Counted from the stretch's first letter, positions 1 through 12,434 are shown. The stretch is DNA of 64,000 nt from Branchiostoma floridae (GCF_000003815.2 NC_049979.1:2939353-3003352), one strand, 5' to 3'. The notes: a model not told the origin generated them from the letters alone. Translations and numbers: made by a program.

Positions 1-235
1 CGCCGCCCAATCCCGCCACTGTTTACTCGCCGCCTTCATGCATATGTTGATCAATTTCTGTGCGTCTCGCTGTACTACACCGCCGGAGAGCAGGCGTCGC
101 AAACGGATAATCCAAAAATCCCCGTTCCCCCACCAAACCACCACCATGCAGCATGAGACGTCGTAGCAGCGGGGAAGGTCTCGCCTCCGTCGTGGTTCGC
201 CCCGTGAGTCGCCCGACAGGCCGTGCGCCCTGAAA

Positions 236-267
236 ATGCCCCCTACAAAAAAGCCCACCAAAGCGAG
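236..267 (+). CDS. NPAS1/3: candidate first coding exon of the NPAS1/3-like gene
   Basis: An ATG at 236 opens MPPTKKPTKA and the exon would end at 267 with AG followed by GTAAGG, a near-consensus donor. It leaves two bases of a codon. The bHLH exon at 22481 begins with exactly one base before its frame, so AG plus T gives a serine codon and the joined protein would read [22 protein letters not shown]. From established knowledge, vertebrate NPAS3 begins MAPTK, which the MPPTKK start resembles. The match is short and phase agreement alone has a one-in-three chance, so this is a hypothesis. It may be only the 3' end of a longer exon with 5' UTR upstream. The competing start is the exon candidate at 415-605. 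Confidence 0.42.
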
Positions 268-414
268 GTAAGGCGCTCACTCAGACTGTATGCAAATTCC
301 CTATCCCCCCCCCCCCCCCGGTCCGTGCCTACAGTACCCGTGTTGTAGAGAGAGTGTGTGTTATGATCGCTACTGAAGCTCGCCGGTATACCGGAGGCAC
401 TAGCACGGCGTCTG

Positions 415-605
415 TTGTTGTCTTCCCTCCCCGTGCGGCCCGTCCTCTCCCACCGGCTCGAGCCGGACTCCGCTGCGGGCTCGGTCGGCATGCTGAGCCC
501 CGCCAGCCGCCAGCATTCTGACCCTCTTCTCTCTTCTTCCCCGCTGCCCCCGCCGGCCCGTAGGGCGAAGGAGGAAGGTCTGGACTGGGAGACTAGGAAT
601 GCACG
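415..605 (+). CDS. alternative candidate first coding exon
   Basis: An ATG at 415 opens a 63-codon frame rich in proline, serine and arginine that ends in ...WETRNA plus CG at 605, followed by GTAAGA, a good donor. Two codon bases remain, so it is also in phase with the bHLH exon (CG plus T gives arginine, then VLALRKEK). The peptide has no recognisable domain and low-complexity composition typical of translated 5' UTR. It could be an alternative promoter exon, a non-coding 5' UTR exon, or chance. I rank it below the 236-267 candidate. Confidence 0.22.
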
Positions 606-1277
606 GTAAGAAGAATATAGTACCTCCCGCTTTAATCATGTGTGCTCAAAACGGAGGGGCTCGCAAGGTTCTTCTCCTTCTTCTGCCTTTCCTTCTTTCC
701 TTGCCTAAACCCGCTGACAAAACCAGCCACAAAATGCCCCCGTCGTCGTGTGATGTTGGGCAAGGACGCATGACAGCGGCCACCAAAGTTTCCGTGTCGT
801 CCCGGTCCCACCAGCCACCACCGGCTCGTGTGTAGAAAAAAAAAACGTTACCCACAGTCGCTACACTCTCACCACATTCCCACGAAAATAAAGCACAATT
901 CCATCAACATGGCGTCACAAAAGGCCGCCCAAATCCACGGGAGAGCGTGGAAAATTATAGCAGAGGCCGTGGACGGTTCGAGCCAGTCAGGAGAAAGTGT
1001 TGGCTGCGGGTGAAAGTGTTGCATACCATTGCTTGAATAGGCGCGACCGGAATAGAACGCCTGGTGACCTGCTTTTCAAACAATTAGCACTTTCCGTTAA
1101 ACCGAACTCCGAAGGACAGGCCCCATTGGGCTTAAATTGTGCAGAAAGTCGGGAAATATTACGCCTGGCACCAAGGCAGAACCCCACACGCCAAGGAAAA
1201 CTCGAATCTCGAGGGAAAGATAACAATAATTGGGCAGGAAAACTCGTCAGAAACTACCGGCCACACAGCGAACAGTA

Positions 1278-2271
1278 CACGTCATGCGTCCCCCTTTCAC
1301 TTTTTAACATGGACTCCATACCGCAGGGAAAGTTAGGGCGGGAAAATAAAACACAATCTCAATTTCGCGAAGCCCTCCTACAGCAAAGAAACCCCTATGA
1401 TCTTGAAGACAAAAAAGAAGGGAAACAAAAGGAGTGTTTCGCGTGCCTGCAGTGTGTGTTGTACGTGTGAGTGGGTGCCAGACGGAGTTTCACGTGGTAG
1501 CACAGTTTCATTGACGGGCGCCCTGATTACTGACCGGCCACCGCACGTGAACATCATCCACAATATCCCAACCCCGGGCGACGTGAGAGAGACTACCGTG
1601 GTGTAGACAAATCTGGGTGACTCACTGTAGTGTAGGGTCGGGAAAAAGGGACAAGGGGAGGGGATATAGCTTCCACCAAGGAGGTTGAACCTCCTTGCTT
1701 CCACCGTAGATATGCACGGAAGAAACTGCTGGCACCAACGTTTAGAAATGGCGGAATCACGGAGGAAAAAATGAGAAAGAAACGCCGAGTCTCTTTCCGA
1801 CACGTGAACTTACCGTACAGTAAAGTTAGCACACAGGGTTCCAGTTTTTTCAAAAGTCAATTCTGTGTAAAGTATCGTTGTTTCTGTAACATTAACGTTA
1901 CGTAGAAGGTTTGGAATAAATAACGTGTAACAAACGAGGCGATTTTCCCCACCCAAAGTTGAACACCGAACGCGCCCCACCCGCCAACCTTCCCCTTCTA
2001 ACATATTACTTATGTCATATTAACTTTAAGATCTTCTCCCTGTATCGTATGGGGGCAGGTTAAACATTCATACAGCTTGTTATGTCTGGGTTTATAAGCC
2101 AATAAGACCCGCTAATATTACAGCAAGTGAGTGGAGTTGCGCCAAATCTCAGAGAAATATCAGGACATATGTCACAACTGTTCCATTCATACTCTTGCTC
2201 GCCAAGTTTACCGATGGCGATCGTATAAAAAAACAACAACTCATGCCCGACATTTTCACCCAAAACACGTG
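1278..2271. promoter_or_regulatory. cluster of ACGTG (bHLH-PAS/E-box type) cores
   Basis: Eight ACGTG cores lie in about 1 kb: CACGT at 1278, TACGTG at 1462, CACGTG at 1491 and 1544, GACGTG at 1580, CACGTG at 1801, AACGTG at 1922 and CACGTG at 2266. ACGTG is the core bound by bHLH-PAS dimers with ARNT/Tango, and TACGTG is the Drosophila central midline element used by single-minded and trachealess. Their place just inside the 5' end of a trachealess/NPAS3-type gene suggests possible autoregulation, which is inference. CACGTG also binds other bHLH proteins. Confidence 0.35.
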
Positions 2272-2299
2272 TGAAGTCATAAGTGATGTCCCCGGTAAC

Positions 2300-5200
2300 C
2301 CTACCAACCGTTTAGGGGAATAACAGTTCTATTTGAGGCTTGTGACAACCTGCAGAAGAGCTCAGGTCGGGCCGCGGAAAGTTGGTCAGTGGGTTAGCGA
2401 GTCGGCCGGCGGCCTTCTGAAAGTTTGGGCTGTCGAAGTCGCTTAGATTTCATGGCCTTACGTAACACTTAGAACACGAGGACGCTATTTTTGGGTAGCA
2501 GGTTGTTTGTGTCTGCCGAAATATGAGATAAAGACAATGGTTTCAGAAGAAAGGCGCTTGCCAAGGTCAAGGAACTCCCTTGTAGTTGAAAGGTCATACA
2601 CGAACTATTCCTAGCTGGGACGGCCATCTTGAATGCGGTGTGCCGAACTTCCTCAAGTTCCTGACATTACGACAATCTCTAGTTGTACAAGTCGTGATTT
2701 TTCTCGTACATTTGATGTTGTTTATAAAAGATTCTGTATCAAGTTTTCCTGTAGTGACCTTCACAGATTGATAAGTTCCCCCGATGATCGGAAGTGCGAG
2801 TTATAAAATAGGGTGTGTGGAAAGTGTGCTTGAGTAAAGCTTCTCCCTTTTTAATTTGCCTAACATTTACCATTTCCTGTCGGATAACAATAAGTTTAGA
2901 ACAACCCTACCCTTCCCCACACCCCATATGTCAATGGCAATGTGCCCTTATTGATGTAGGCTTCCTCTTGGCAAAATTGTTCAAAGTTTAGAAAAAAATG
3001 TTTTTACAAAAACATTATTAGAAAATTGGAAATTTCTTAAGGTATGGTTAAGATACATCTACCTTAAGATTTCAGGTATACATTCACTTTATACATACCA
3101 TTCCTATTCCTACCACTACATGGTTAATTCTGCTGTGTAAAGAGAAATTATGAAAACAACATGTTAAGCAAAGAACTATTTGAAATGTTATAAAAGTTAA
3201 GTATCTTTTTAAAACTTAAGGGATTACCCTACAAGATTAATAGGTGGATAAATCTACTCTATAACCCTTCCATAGCAGAGGACACATGGTGGAACAAGCA
3301 GCTATGTTATCAAATGCATGTTTTGTGCGGTTCTCAACATTTCAAAATTAGCCAATTCATTTAAGAAAATATATGGAATATTTACACATGAGTAGGACAG
3401 CTTGCAGAAATCCCTTGAATCCTTGATACTTTAATCTGAAATTCTCAACATTGTAAGATAACTTGTGACTGTGTCAAATGTTATGAAAAGTAGCTGTTAC
3501 TAAACAAGTTTTCATGATCATCCTGACTGGCACAAACAAAATGTCCTGAAGAGTTATATCAAGTACATCCATACCAAAAAAAAATGCTTGAAGCTTTGAA
3601 TGTGCTGTGATAGTAAGAGGTGCATGTAGTGTTAGATAGTTTTGTATTTGAACAGGTTCAGGAAATCTTGAAGACTATTTTAGAATTTAATATTTGCATG
3701 CTTCTGTCATACCTGGCATTTTAGAATATCAACATAAAATGCATCTAATTCCATATATTCGGGGTATGAAATATATGATGCATACTTAGTGTAGTTCTTC
3801 TTAACTACGTTCTTAGTACACCCAATTCAAACCATATATTTCTGGTGCAAAATTAGATTGCTTTTCATGAGTATTTCTCAGGAGTATTTCTCATAAAACT
3901 GTCAAAAGATGTGTGTCTTGATAAGACAGCACTTCGCTTCATTGATTCTGGTTGTTGACTGTATATCTCTTCTCCAGCTGCTATGGATATGCAGGAATAC
4001 GAGGAAGAATTATGAAACAATTTCTTCTGGTATCACAGAAAGTGATCATCGTTTATAAATTGAAATAATCGAGGACATAGTTGCATAGATTTTGTCTTGC
4101 CTGACAGGAAAAGCCTTAACTTTTTGCCTTATTCCAACTTTGCTGTACTTTTATATACATGGATCTGCTACACAAAAGAAATCTTTTGAGACATATAGGA
4201 ATGTTACGATTTTCTTTGTCTTGACAACAACACTTTTTGGGGGGGGGGGGAGGATAGAAAAGAAGTTGAAATGGGTTCTTTTTTTATCAGGGAAAGAAAC
4301 AGCTCAAGTTTGAGTTGAGATCATCATCTTTGGTAACAGTATTTTTAGATACATGATTAAAGTTTCAAAACTTTACTGGCTAACATGGCTTGTTTCAGAG
4401 AAATTCTTACAGAAAAATATTATTTTCTTTAGAAAAGTCAAACGGTGGGTCTACTTGGACTGTATTGTTGTACTGCGTAGTTATTAATTATAGATGCATT
4501 ACTGGTATATCAAGTGTTGTAACAGTAATTTGAGCCAATACTGAGTTTCAAGATATTATTCTGTAAGCTCTGACAAATTGACGTACATTATAGTTGCACA
4601 CTAGGCACAAGGGATGAATATTTAGGTTTCTTATTTCCACCCTTGTTCATAATACCAAGGTGGTTATAGGAAGCCTCCTTGATGATACTTGTATATAAAA
4701 AGTTAAGTATAAGATAGTATCTGTACTCAAGTTTAAGATACAACAGAAATTTATGATGTCTTAACAGAATGGTGAAATGGTAAATTTACAGGAGTAAAAC
4801 AATTGACTTTCTTAAAACACTTAATTGAGATTTTTTTCCATATCATATTTTTTCTACTTCTATCTCTTGCCTTTTCATGACATTCCAGTGCTCCTTGCCT
4901 TGTCACTTTTTCCCATTTGTGCTTAATGCCAACGCCAACCTATTTGAATGAGGAAACACGACACTAAAAATCAGGTTCAAAGATGTGTTTGAGGTCGGAT
5001 GTTTTTGTAATTGTGAAACATCATGACAAGAATTAAGATACCACTGCTTTGGAGGGCAGTGCATCCTCTCAAGTGACATGAAACTTGATTGTACATCCAG
5101 TAATTGAAAATGTGGGATTTAAACCACAGCCACCTTAGGATTTGGAAAAGGACTATCCTATAGTGTTCAGTAGGTCATCTATCGCAACATTCAAAGCTAC

Positions 5201-5428
5201 ATGCAAATGTAGCTACTTTAGTAACTGTAAATGTAGCTACTACAAGCAAATGTAGCTACTACATGTTTCTTGTTAAAAAAAGAAAGCTATGCTAGTTCCA
5301 GTCTTTCACATGAATGTACAACCATACTTGTTTAGGTAGTACGTATAATAAGCAACCTTTTCTTGTATCTCACTCCCAAAGGTAACGCTATATCATGATA
5401 CAAAGCATCTAACTCAGTAACTGGTCCC
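2300..5428. other. AT-rich intron sequence, nothing recognised
   Basis: This is unique-looking AT-rich sequence with no convincing exon, RNA gene or long repeat. Minor items are a G-run near 4239-4250 and three short copies of an AAATGTAGCTACT motif at about 5206-5260. Confidence 0.5.
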
Positions 5429-5840
5429 TTGTTGTAGTAGCCTGGGTACCATCCGGATAGTAGTTCGCTCCTTTGTTCGCTTCTGCTATCCGTCTGGAGA
5501 CTTGCGCATTCAAACCGTTTGGTGGTGACGCCAGTTGATGAGCGAATCAAGGAATGGGTTCTAGAGCGCTTGTTCGATGACAACAGGCTGGCGTCCGCAT
5601 GCGCAAGGGGGCGGAGGGCTTTTCCGGTGTTGGAACACCTGTTCGAACGAGCAGTTGAACCCATTCCATAATTCGCTCATGTGTAGGGACCAATCAGCGC
5701 CTGCGTCCAAAATTTGGACGATTCCAGACGTTTAGATGGTCCGCGTTCCCAGACCTAAACACAGAGAAGCGACTGTATATAGTATATAATGAACGTCGGA
5801 GCGAACTACTTTCCGGATGGTACCCAGGCTATTGTTGTAG
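5429..5840. mobile_element. MITE with 9-bp target duplication
   Basis: The element spans 5438-5831. It begins TAGCCTGGGTACCATCCGGA and ends with the inverse of this (GGATGGTACCCAGGCTA), and the terminal inverted repeat continues for about 33 bp through GTAGTTCGCTCC. The identical 9-mer TTGTTGTAG flanks both sides (5429-5437 and 5832-5840), a clear target-site duplication. The inside is CpG-rich with further internal inversions and no transposase. A 9-bp duplication points to a Mutator-like or similar cut-and-paste superfamily, though the assignment is uncertain. A 110-codon minus-strand frame inside is not a plausible protein. Confidence 0.85.
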
Positions 5841-6029
5841 ACAGGTCAACATTGAATGGCAACATTGGTCTGCAGATTTCAATAGTGGCATGGCCAAAAG
5901 CTAGACATAATTCCAGTCTATTACCTTTCTTAGGTCACTTTTTAAATAATTTTCAACCTTAAGAACAAAACAAAGAACAACTGTTCTTCATCTGTACAAA
6001 TCTCAACAGAATCCTTGTCCCTGACAAAA

Positions 6030-7740
6030 TATCTAGAGTGCACCTCTGCAAAAAGATTTGATGGATATTGCTGTTTGCCTACTTTTCAACACATTTCTTA
6101 CCAAACCTTACTTGTATCTAGCTTATGTCAGCAAATACAAGTACTCGTGGAATTAGGGAGGGGAGTGTAGCTATGCAAAAATGCATTTTATGTTACTTTT
6201 TATAGCCTGAATGTGCAATTCGGAGGGGAACCTTGTCCCTGTTCAGGTATGCTTACCCTTGTGTTGTAGGTGTACCTGTCAGAACTTCAGATCATGTCAT
6301 CTGCCAACACAGATGAACTTTCCTGCTGGGATGTTTTCTTCTGTTGTGTTTTCACCCCTCCCTAGTGTCTGCAACCACAACTGGATCTTGCACTGGGGAG
6401 GGGTAATGCCTGACAGACTCTGGTTATTGCAAAAGCTCGCTAAATTCAGAGAGTGACGATACAGAAGTTTTCTTGTGCTTCTTAACCATGTTTCTGGAAG
6501 CAAAAAGGTTTGGAATTAATTGGGAAAAATAATAGTCAAAGTGGGACAATTCATACAAAAGTTTCTCTATTTTTTTTAAAATTTCCTTTCCAATCCTTAG
6601 CATTTCTTAAGCCACTGTAGTTTCATGTTTTCTATGTTGATTTTTGCTTCATTTCCAATACATTTCTAAACCTGGCCTTTGTTTTGCCGTGAACTACAAT
6701 ATAGTTATGGAATTGGGGAAGGGACTATGGAAGTGTGACAATTAACACATTTAAATATTTCAACATTTCTTTTTGTTTCATTTCTAATATCTGATGCATT
6801 TCTTAACCCAACTTCCAATCCATGACCAGCTTGTGGCAGCAAATAGTTGTGGGATAGGGGAGGGGAACATTTGGAGACTTGCTACAGTAGCAATGTAAAA
6901 GGTTATTCCTATGTTGCCTTTTGCTCCCATCTTGATACATTTTTTAACCCAACCTTACTGGCGTCCAGCTTGAGTCTGCAAATACATGTAGTTGTGGAAT
7001 TGAGGAGTAAAATATTCAGAGTGTAGACTGTAGCTATGTTTCATTTCGTTTCGTTTCCTTTCTGACATGCATGTCTTGAGCCAACAAAATAGGGGCATAT
7101 TTGGAGTGTAGCAATGCAAAAGTCTTGAGCCAACAAAATAGGGCATATTTAGAGTGTAGCAATGCAAAAATGTTCTGTGTTGCTTTTTTGCTTTCAGTTT
7201 TGGGTCTAGCTTGGTGTAGAATTGGGGAGGGGTTCAGGCATATTCAGAGGGTAGCACCACAAAAAAGGTTTTCTAATGTATAACTTGCTGTTTGCTTGTG
7301 ATTACATATAAATTGGGAGAGGACTACCCAGAATGTAGCAATGCAAAAATGCTTTTTTCTTTGTCGCTTTTCGCCTCCTGTCCGTCTATTTCAGAGTATC
7401 TTACTGAATCTTAGTTGTGTCTAGCTTGGTGTGGAGTTGGGAGTGGCTGAGGGAAAATATCTCGAGGGTAGCACTGCAAAAAGATTTGATAAATGTTGCT
7501 GTTTGCCTTCTTTTCAACACATTTCTTACCAAACCTTACTTGTATCTAGCTTATGTCAGCAAATACATGTACTTGAGGAAGGAGACGTTTCAGAGTGTAG
7601 CCATGCAAAAATGCTTTCTATGTTGCTTTTTGCCTCCTTTCCATACATCTCTCATCAAACCTTTAAGTTGTGCCTAGCCTGGATGTGGAGTTGGGAGGGG
7701 AACCTCTGACAGACTCCGGTTATTACAAAAGTTGGCCGGC
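6030..7740. repeat. decayed tandem array, ~127-bp unit
   Basis: A block containing TAGC(A)ATGCAAAAA...TTGC TTTTTGCC...ACCAAACCTTACTTGTATCTAGCTT...GCAAATACATGTA...GGGGAGGGGA recurs about 10-13 times. Spacings between the TGCAAAAA motifs (about 6046, 6171, 6425, 7342, 7472, 7602) are close to 127 bp or twice that. The first copy (from about 6057) and a late copy (from about 7484) are nearly identical over some 80 bp, while the middle copies are diverged. A local 48-bp tandem occurs at 7086-7170. There is no coding content. Confidence 0.7.
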
Positions 7741-9480
7741 AATATTCGGCGTGTGGCGATATTATTGGAAAGCCACGTTTGATTTCCCGCAGGTTGGCTC
7801 GCCGACCCATTCGGAGCCGTGGCCGTTGTAGTTGGCTTCCAATCATCCCTTCGTTGGCCACGCTAGGCTGTCCTGGGGGTCACCTCTGCACCGGGCCCTT
7901 TTCAAGCCGGGACACTTTATATCTAATGAAATATTATCAACTTTATGCACCTGCTCGACCTGAGGTGCAGCAAGTTTCTGATGCGCGATTATGGGCCGGG
8001 GATGGCCGGCGCTTTCCTAACAGCGTCGGGCTGGTTCTTGCTGTGTTTTACGGCCGCAAAACATTGGGACAAACCAAAGGCATGGGTGTGATGGGGGAGG
8101 GGCATTGTAAAATCCTGCCAGGATTTAGTACAAGTATGAAGGTTGCCCAAACATAATTAGGCAGGCTTAGAGCTGTGTACCTTAACAAATTTTAGGTACA
8201 GGTTATTACAAAAGTACATGGGTTTAAGTACAGGTCCGGACCTTAACTTGTACCAGAATAACTTGTTCAAGTAAAAGTCGATCTTCAAGAAGGGTAGCAG
8301 CATTTTTAGGCAGGCAAATTTTACTTAAAGCATCCAGATATTGAATGCAGGTTTCCCTGTCTGAAACTTCAGCCTGCATTCAAAGTTTTGGCAGCATTTT
8401 TAAGAACTCAAGATTTTAAGATGCAATATAAGAAGGTTTTGTAATAGTTTTAAAGTATAGATAATGCTTAAAAAGAATAGATTGTCATTACATATCATTC
8501 ATTTTATAGCACTGTAAAACAGGACAGCACGTAAGGCGATACGATATCGATCACCTTGATGCAGGATGTGACAATAGTATAGTACCAGGCGGCCGAAAAA
8601 TTTACCCGGGTCCGACACCTAATGTGCAATCACGATCGAAGGAGTATTTCGATCCCTTGCTGACCCTTTTGCTGTGGAGCGCATTGTTACGTCCTCCTCC
8701 AAGAGCGGCTCTCCATCCATTTTCCGACTAAGTGGCAAAAACATTGAGGTTTACGGCCCCACAGGTTCCATCTCGTTGTGAGTCCGAGCGCAACCGAGCC
8801 CCTCTCCCGTGCAGACAATTGCAGCTGGGGGCTCGGTAGCGACCCCGGTCTACACTAAATCTCTGTGTGCCTGCCTCAATACCTGCAACATTAGTATCAT
8901 AAAGAAGAAAGCGTCATAAATATTAGAGCATGTCTGGGACGCGAGCTCGCTGAATGCTCTTGCATGCCCTGCCCCAGAGTTCAAAGTCCCATCAAAAGCT
9001 CCAGTAGTGTTGAATCGATGGCAAATTTAGGCAAGAGTTGTGCAGATAGGGATGGTGTAATTCCACTTTATCGTGCCGGCGATGTATTATTACAAACTAC
9101 GTCAGTCCGTGCCGCCGCCTCGTAAGGTTAAAAATTGCAGGGGAGGTCAACACAATATGCTTCGGGTTCAAGCATCGTTCCAGGGGACTTACTCACGAAT
9201 TCTCTTCCGCCGCCCGCCTCAGAATGAGGTGGGGTTTCTATGGGACACATTTATCCTTAAGATTTGGTAAAAAGGCAGCAGGCATGAAAAATTGATGGGG
9301 TCTTTGGGTCTTCAGCCCGGGATGGGCGAGGAAGGCTTCTGGGCCCATTTGCCGAAATCGGCCACATTTGTCCGCCATGTTAACTGGCTTGGCTTGCGGC
9401 GCGTTTAAGGGCGTAGACGTCCCCCCGTCATGTCAGCTTTGTCAACACGCCTTACATGTCCGTCTGACCTAGTGACTCTG
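7740..9480. other. CpG-containing intronic island, no gene recognised
   Basis: This stretch has more balanced composition than its surroundings, especially 7740-8130 and 8510-8900. A 125-codon frame at 7779-8156 has no recognisable domain. Around 8140-8300 there is an imperfect inversion built from AAGTACAGGT and GGACCTTAACTTGTACC. It is possibly conserved non-coding or ancient repeat sequence; I cannot decide from one genome. Confidence 0.25.
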
Positions 9481-9589
9481 GTGTCTAGCTAACGTTTCCC
9501 CCTCCCCAAAATAGCTCCAGCCCAGCCATGCTCTTGATCTTTAGGATACAAGGACCTGGCCTGTTAGCAGTGGGAACACAGCGGGCCCG

Positions 9590-9983
9590 AAATACACGTA
9601 CAACTGGGTGCATACGTGCACTCTGAATTATAGCTGCACACAGAATTTTTGACTGAGTGTGTGCTGGTGCACATAGATATATATCTGTGTGAGGGTGACA
9701 TACCCAAAAGGTACTATCATGGTGCATCAGGTATACAGTATATTCTTTATATTATGAGTGTAATAAAAAATAAAAAATTTGATGTATTGCTTACATAGAA
9801 TTTCTGAATTAGTCATAGTATCTGGGTTTGTTGCATTTTTTTCAAAACTCGAATCTTTAATTAGGTTTGCTGACATTCTACTTCATCTTATGTTGTGCAA
9901 CCAAATTTTCTTTCTGTGCATCTAAGTTTTATGTCAGAGGCACCAGTGCACCTATTCCCCCCAAATAAATTCCAAGCCCTGGA
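9590..9983. mobile_element. old hAT-like MITE copy
   Basis: It begins GGGCCCGAAATA with GGGTGCATACGTGCAC just inside, and ends GTGCACCTATTCC...CCAAGCCCTGG. This layout, terminal CAGGGCTCGAAAT-type ends with GGTGCA-rich subtermini, matches the better preserved copy at 29833-30203. The ends are eroded and I see no clear target duplication. Confidence 0.5.
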
Positions 9984-10029
9984 ACGCTAGCGCTAAACGA
10001 GTTTGTTCACCCGTCCGCCATGTTGGTTT

Positions 10030-12160
10030 TCAGAGTGGCGACCCCTCTAGTTTCTACTGTGTGAGGCAAGGCCACAGCAGCGCCTTCACTAGCTTCAGAC
10101 CAATAAAAACAGCTTCAATTTGTGTGTGGCGGGCGGGCGGTTCTGCAGAAGGTTTAGCGTTCAGAACTACTTTGGTCCAACAAGACGTGAGAGAGTCGAG
10201 ATTACGTCATGTCTGCCTTAACACGAGGGTCGCTGCCGCCTAAATGTTGTCACAGATGTCAATCTTCCGCCGAGAAACAGTGACATTTGGCCGCCCGTGC
10301 ATGTGCTGTAGCCCTCTGGATCCGGGCCAAGGCAACGTGGACTGTGACATTTTGCGAGGTTTCCCCGACAAATGGATCGCCCATTGTCCCGAGAACGGTG
10401 GGGGCTGGTTGCCGCACTTGGGGTCGTATTGTTTTCTTCCTTACCACTATCCTATGACAGGGTCGATCCCCCTATACCCTACGTACATGTAGGTGAGGTG
10501 ATAAACATGCATCCGCGTCGGCCCAGGGAGCCACACAAGGTCCTTTTAAGCATGGCATGGGGCTTGGCATAAAGGTTATGGTGTCTAGTTTGCGTTATTG
10601 GACGCCCAGCAGTATGACATCTTCACAACCCATACATATCTTTGACCCCGGTGTCACCCAGGGACCACGCTGTGTACTGTACGACACGCTGGCAATTGGA
10701 GCTTTTCTCAGCTTGCTATAGCAGCGGCTTTAAGATTTTAAGTTCTCCCCAGTGACACATTCCTGGAGAGAGAACTTGAATTTGCTTTGTGAAGTTGTGC
10801 TGCTTTCTTTGCCTGCTCTAACCTGGAGGGCCGGAGACATTGTGGAGTAGTGGGCACACTGCCAGCGTTGGTCATGTGACTATCCACACACACACACACA
10901 CTCGCACTCACGCAGGCGGGCCAAACATGGCGGCGTTTATCACAACAGGCTACAATCCCTGGCCACAATGTAGCGAACATTACCGGGGCGCACCCCAGTG
11001 TAGCAACACTGGTGGCACACCTGCAGGGGAATTGCTATGTTTTGCCACATTTGCAATGGAAAGTCAGGCTGGGTCGGTTCATCTCCGGGAGGGGGGGAGG
11101 GGACCTCCATTCTGAGAGCCCTGTCTTCCCTTCAATTAAACTGGTGCCTTTGACACGTTTTTGTAAAGAGGAAGGGTTGCGCATCTAGTACGCTTTGGAG
11201 AACAACCAGAATTTTACTTGAATATCATGACTTTACAATGGAGGCATTACTGGGCTATTCGTGTTGCCTGTAATGAAAAGGTGTTCAGCTCTGAATTTGA
11301 AACATGCACACCTGCCTGCCGTTTGAATGAGATTTAGTTCCATGTAACGGACACATTGTCAAACATTATGACTACATCGATAGGTCGTGCATTGTTAAAA
11401 CGTGCAGAGGGATAATTTGAGCAAGCCGGGATAAGTGAGGGAAAGCATAGACAGGCATGAATGCATTCCCCAACAGCTAATTATGATAGATGATCGTTTC
11501 CAGTACCACCTAGTCTGTGTCTCACTGTGCTTGAAGGGTTCTTTGTTGTGCTTAGATAAACACAAATAGTGTTAATGCTCAATTGTTTGCCCTACACACC
11601 ATTTACATGCCCACTCCAGGTGATAAAATGACAGCCCAAGCTTGCTGTGTTTACTTGTAAACAAGGCCGATGTAGGCACAATATCCCATGGGCACTTGCA
11701 CATATGTAGGTCAATAGGTCACCCTTACAGGGCCAAGCAATGTACATGTAAGAACATTTCATTTCATTTCAGGTGAAGACTAACTTGGAAAAGTACAGAC
11801 TTATAAAAAGTAAAACGTCAGTAGAAAAAAAGTCTCTCTCTAAGAGGTATGAGGACAAATTTCCAAAAGATTAGGTTGAATAATCTGTAAATGAAGGGAG
11901 AAAGTGTTGTCACCTGAGGGGAAAGTGGGACAGGTAAACTCAGGTGAGCTCGCTAATGAGGTGTCTGTCTGTGCCCTTAGGGCACCTCCAGTCTGTACCT
12001 GTGCCGAACAGAGCACCTGAGAATACAGACAGCTGAGCTGGACCCATTGATGTTAGGACTTTAAATTCATGTAAATTGTGTCTCTGTTATATATCTTATC
12101 TGACCCTTGTCTCTTCACTCATGACCTCAGGGAAAATCGACCTGCAGGCTAATTTGAGCT
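10030..12160. other. intron sequence, nothing recognised
   Basis: Mixed-composition intronic sequence with several short frames that show no domain. It holds a (CA)n run at 10885-10901 and a YY1-like ATGGCGGC motif at 10927. There is no repeat with a clear boundary. Confidence 0.4.
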
Positions 12161-12393
12161 TTCATGAAAGGTTCAAACAAACAAACAAACATTACTTTTT
12201 GGTTGCCATCAGGGTTGTCCCTTTATTTGGGGGCCCATGTTTTTGATTTCAAGCTTTGGAAAATACATCTTCATGAATTTTATGTCATGAAATGCAGGAC
12301 TGGTGTTCTCGATAGACAAGGTCTGACTGCTGCCTTACGCCTTTGCGAATGCAAGGACCCCAGCAACAATATGATAATCAAATACTCCTGGAT

Positions 12394-12434
12394 GCTACTA
12401 CTGCTACTACTTCTTCTACTACTACTACTACTAA
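12394..12434 (+). repeat. (CTA/CTT)n trinucleotide microsatellite
   Basis: It is a run of CTA units interrupted by CTG and CTT, ending ACTACTACTAC. Because the unit is three bases long, poly-Leu, poly-Thr or poly-Ser frames appear on both strands and should not be read as genes. Confidence 0.9.

Larger units (their letters stand above)
1..1000 (+). promoter_or_regulatory. CpG-rich 5' region, putative promoter and 5' UTR
   Basis: The first kilobase is clearly richer in G, C and CpG than the AT-rich sequence after about 2.3 kb, as expected for the promoter or 5' UTR of a developmental gene. It contains a C-run near 305-319 and two candidate first coding exons (236-267 and 415-605) on the + strand. 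I see no convincing TATA box or transcription start. The assignment as the promoter of the NPAS1/3-like gene is inference from composition, strand and the candidate exons. The region could extend left of the window. Confidence 0.4.

Noticed and set aside
997-1470. 157-codon open frame on the + strand near the 5' end
   Set aside because: No recognisable domain, composition typical of translated non-coding sequence, and it overlaps other frames. Its length is within what chance gives in 64 kb on six frames. RNA evidence would be needed.
7779-8156. 125-codon frame in a GC-rich island
   Set aside because: No motif or domain, and it runs into sequence with LINE/repeat-like inversions. Composition explains the lack of stops.
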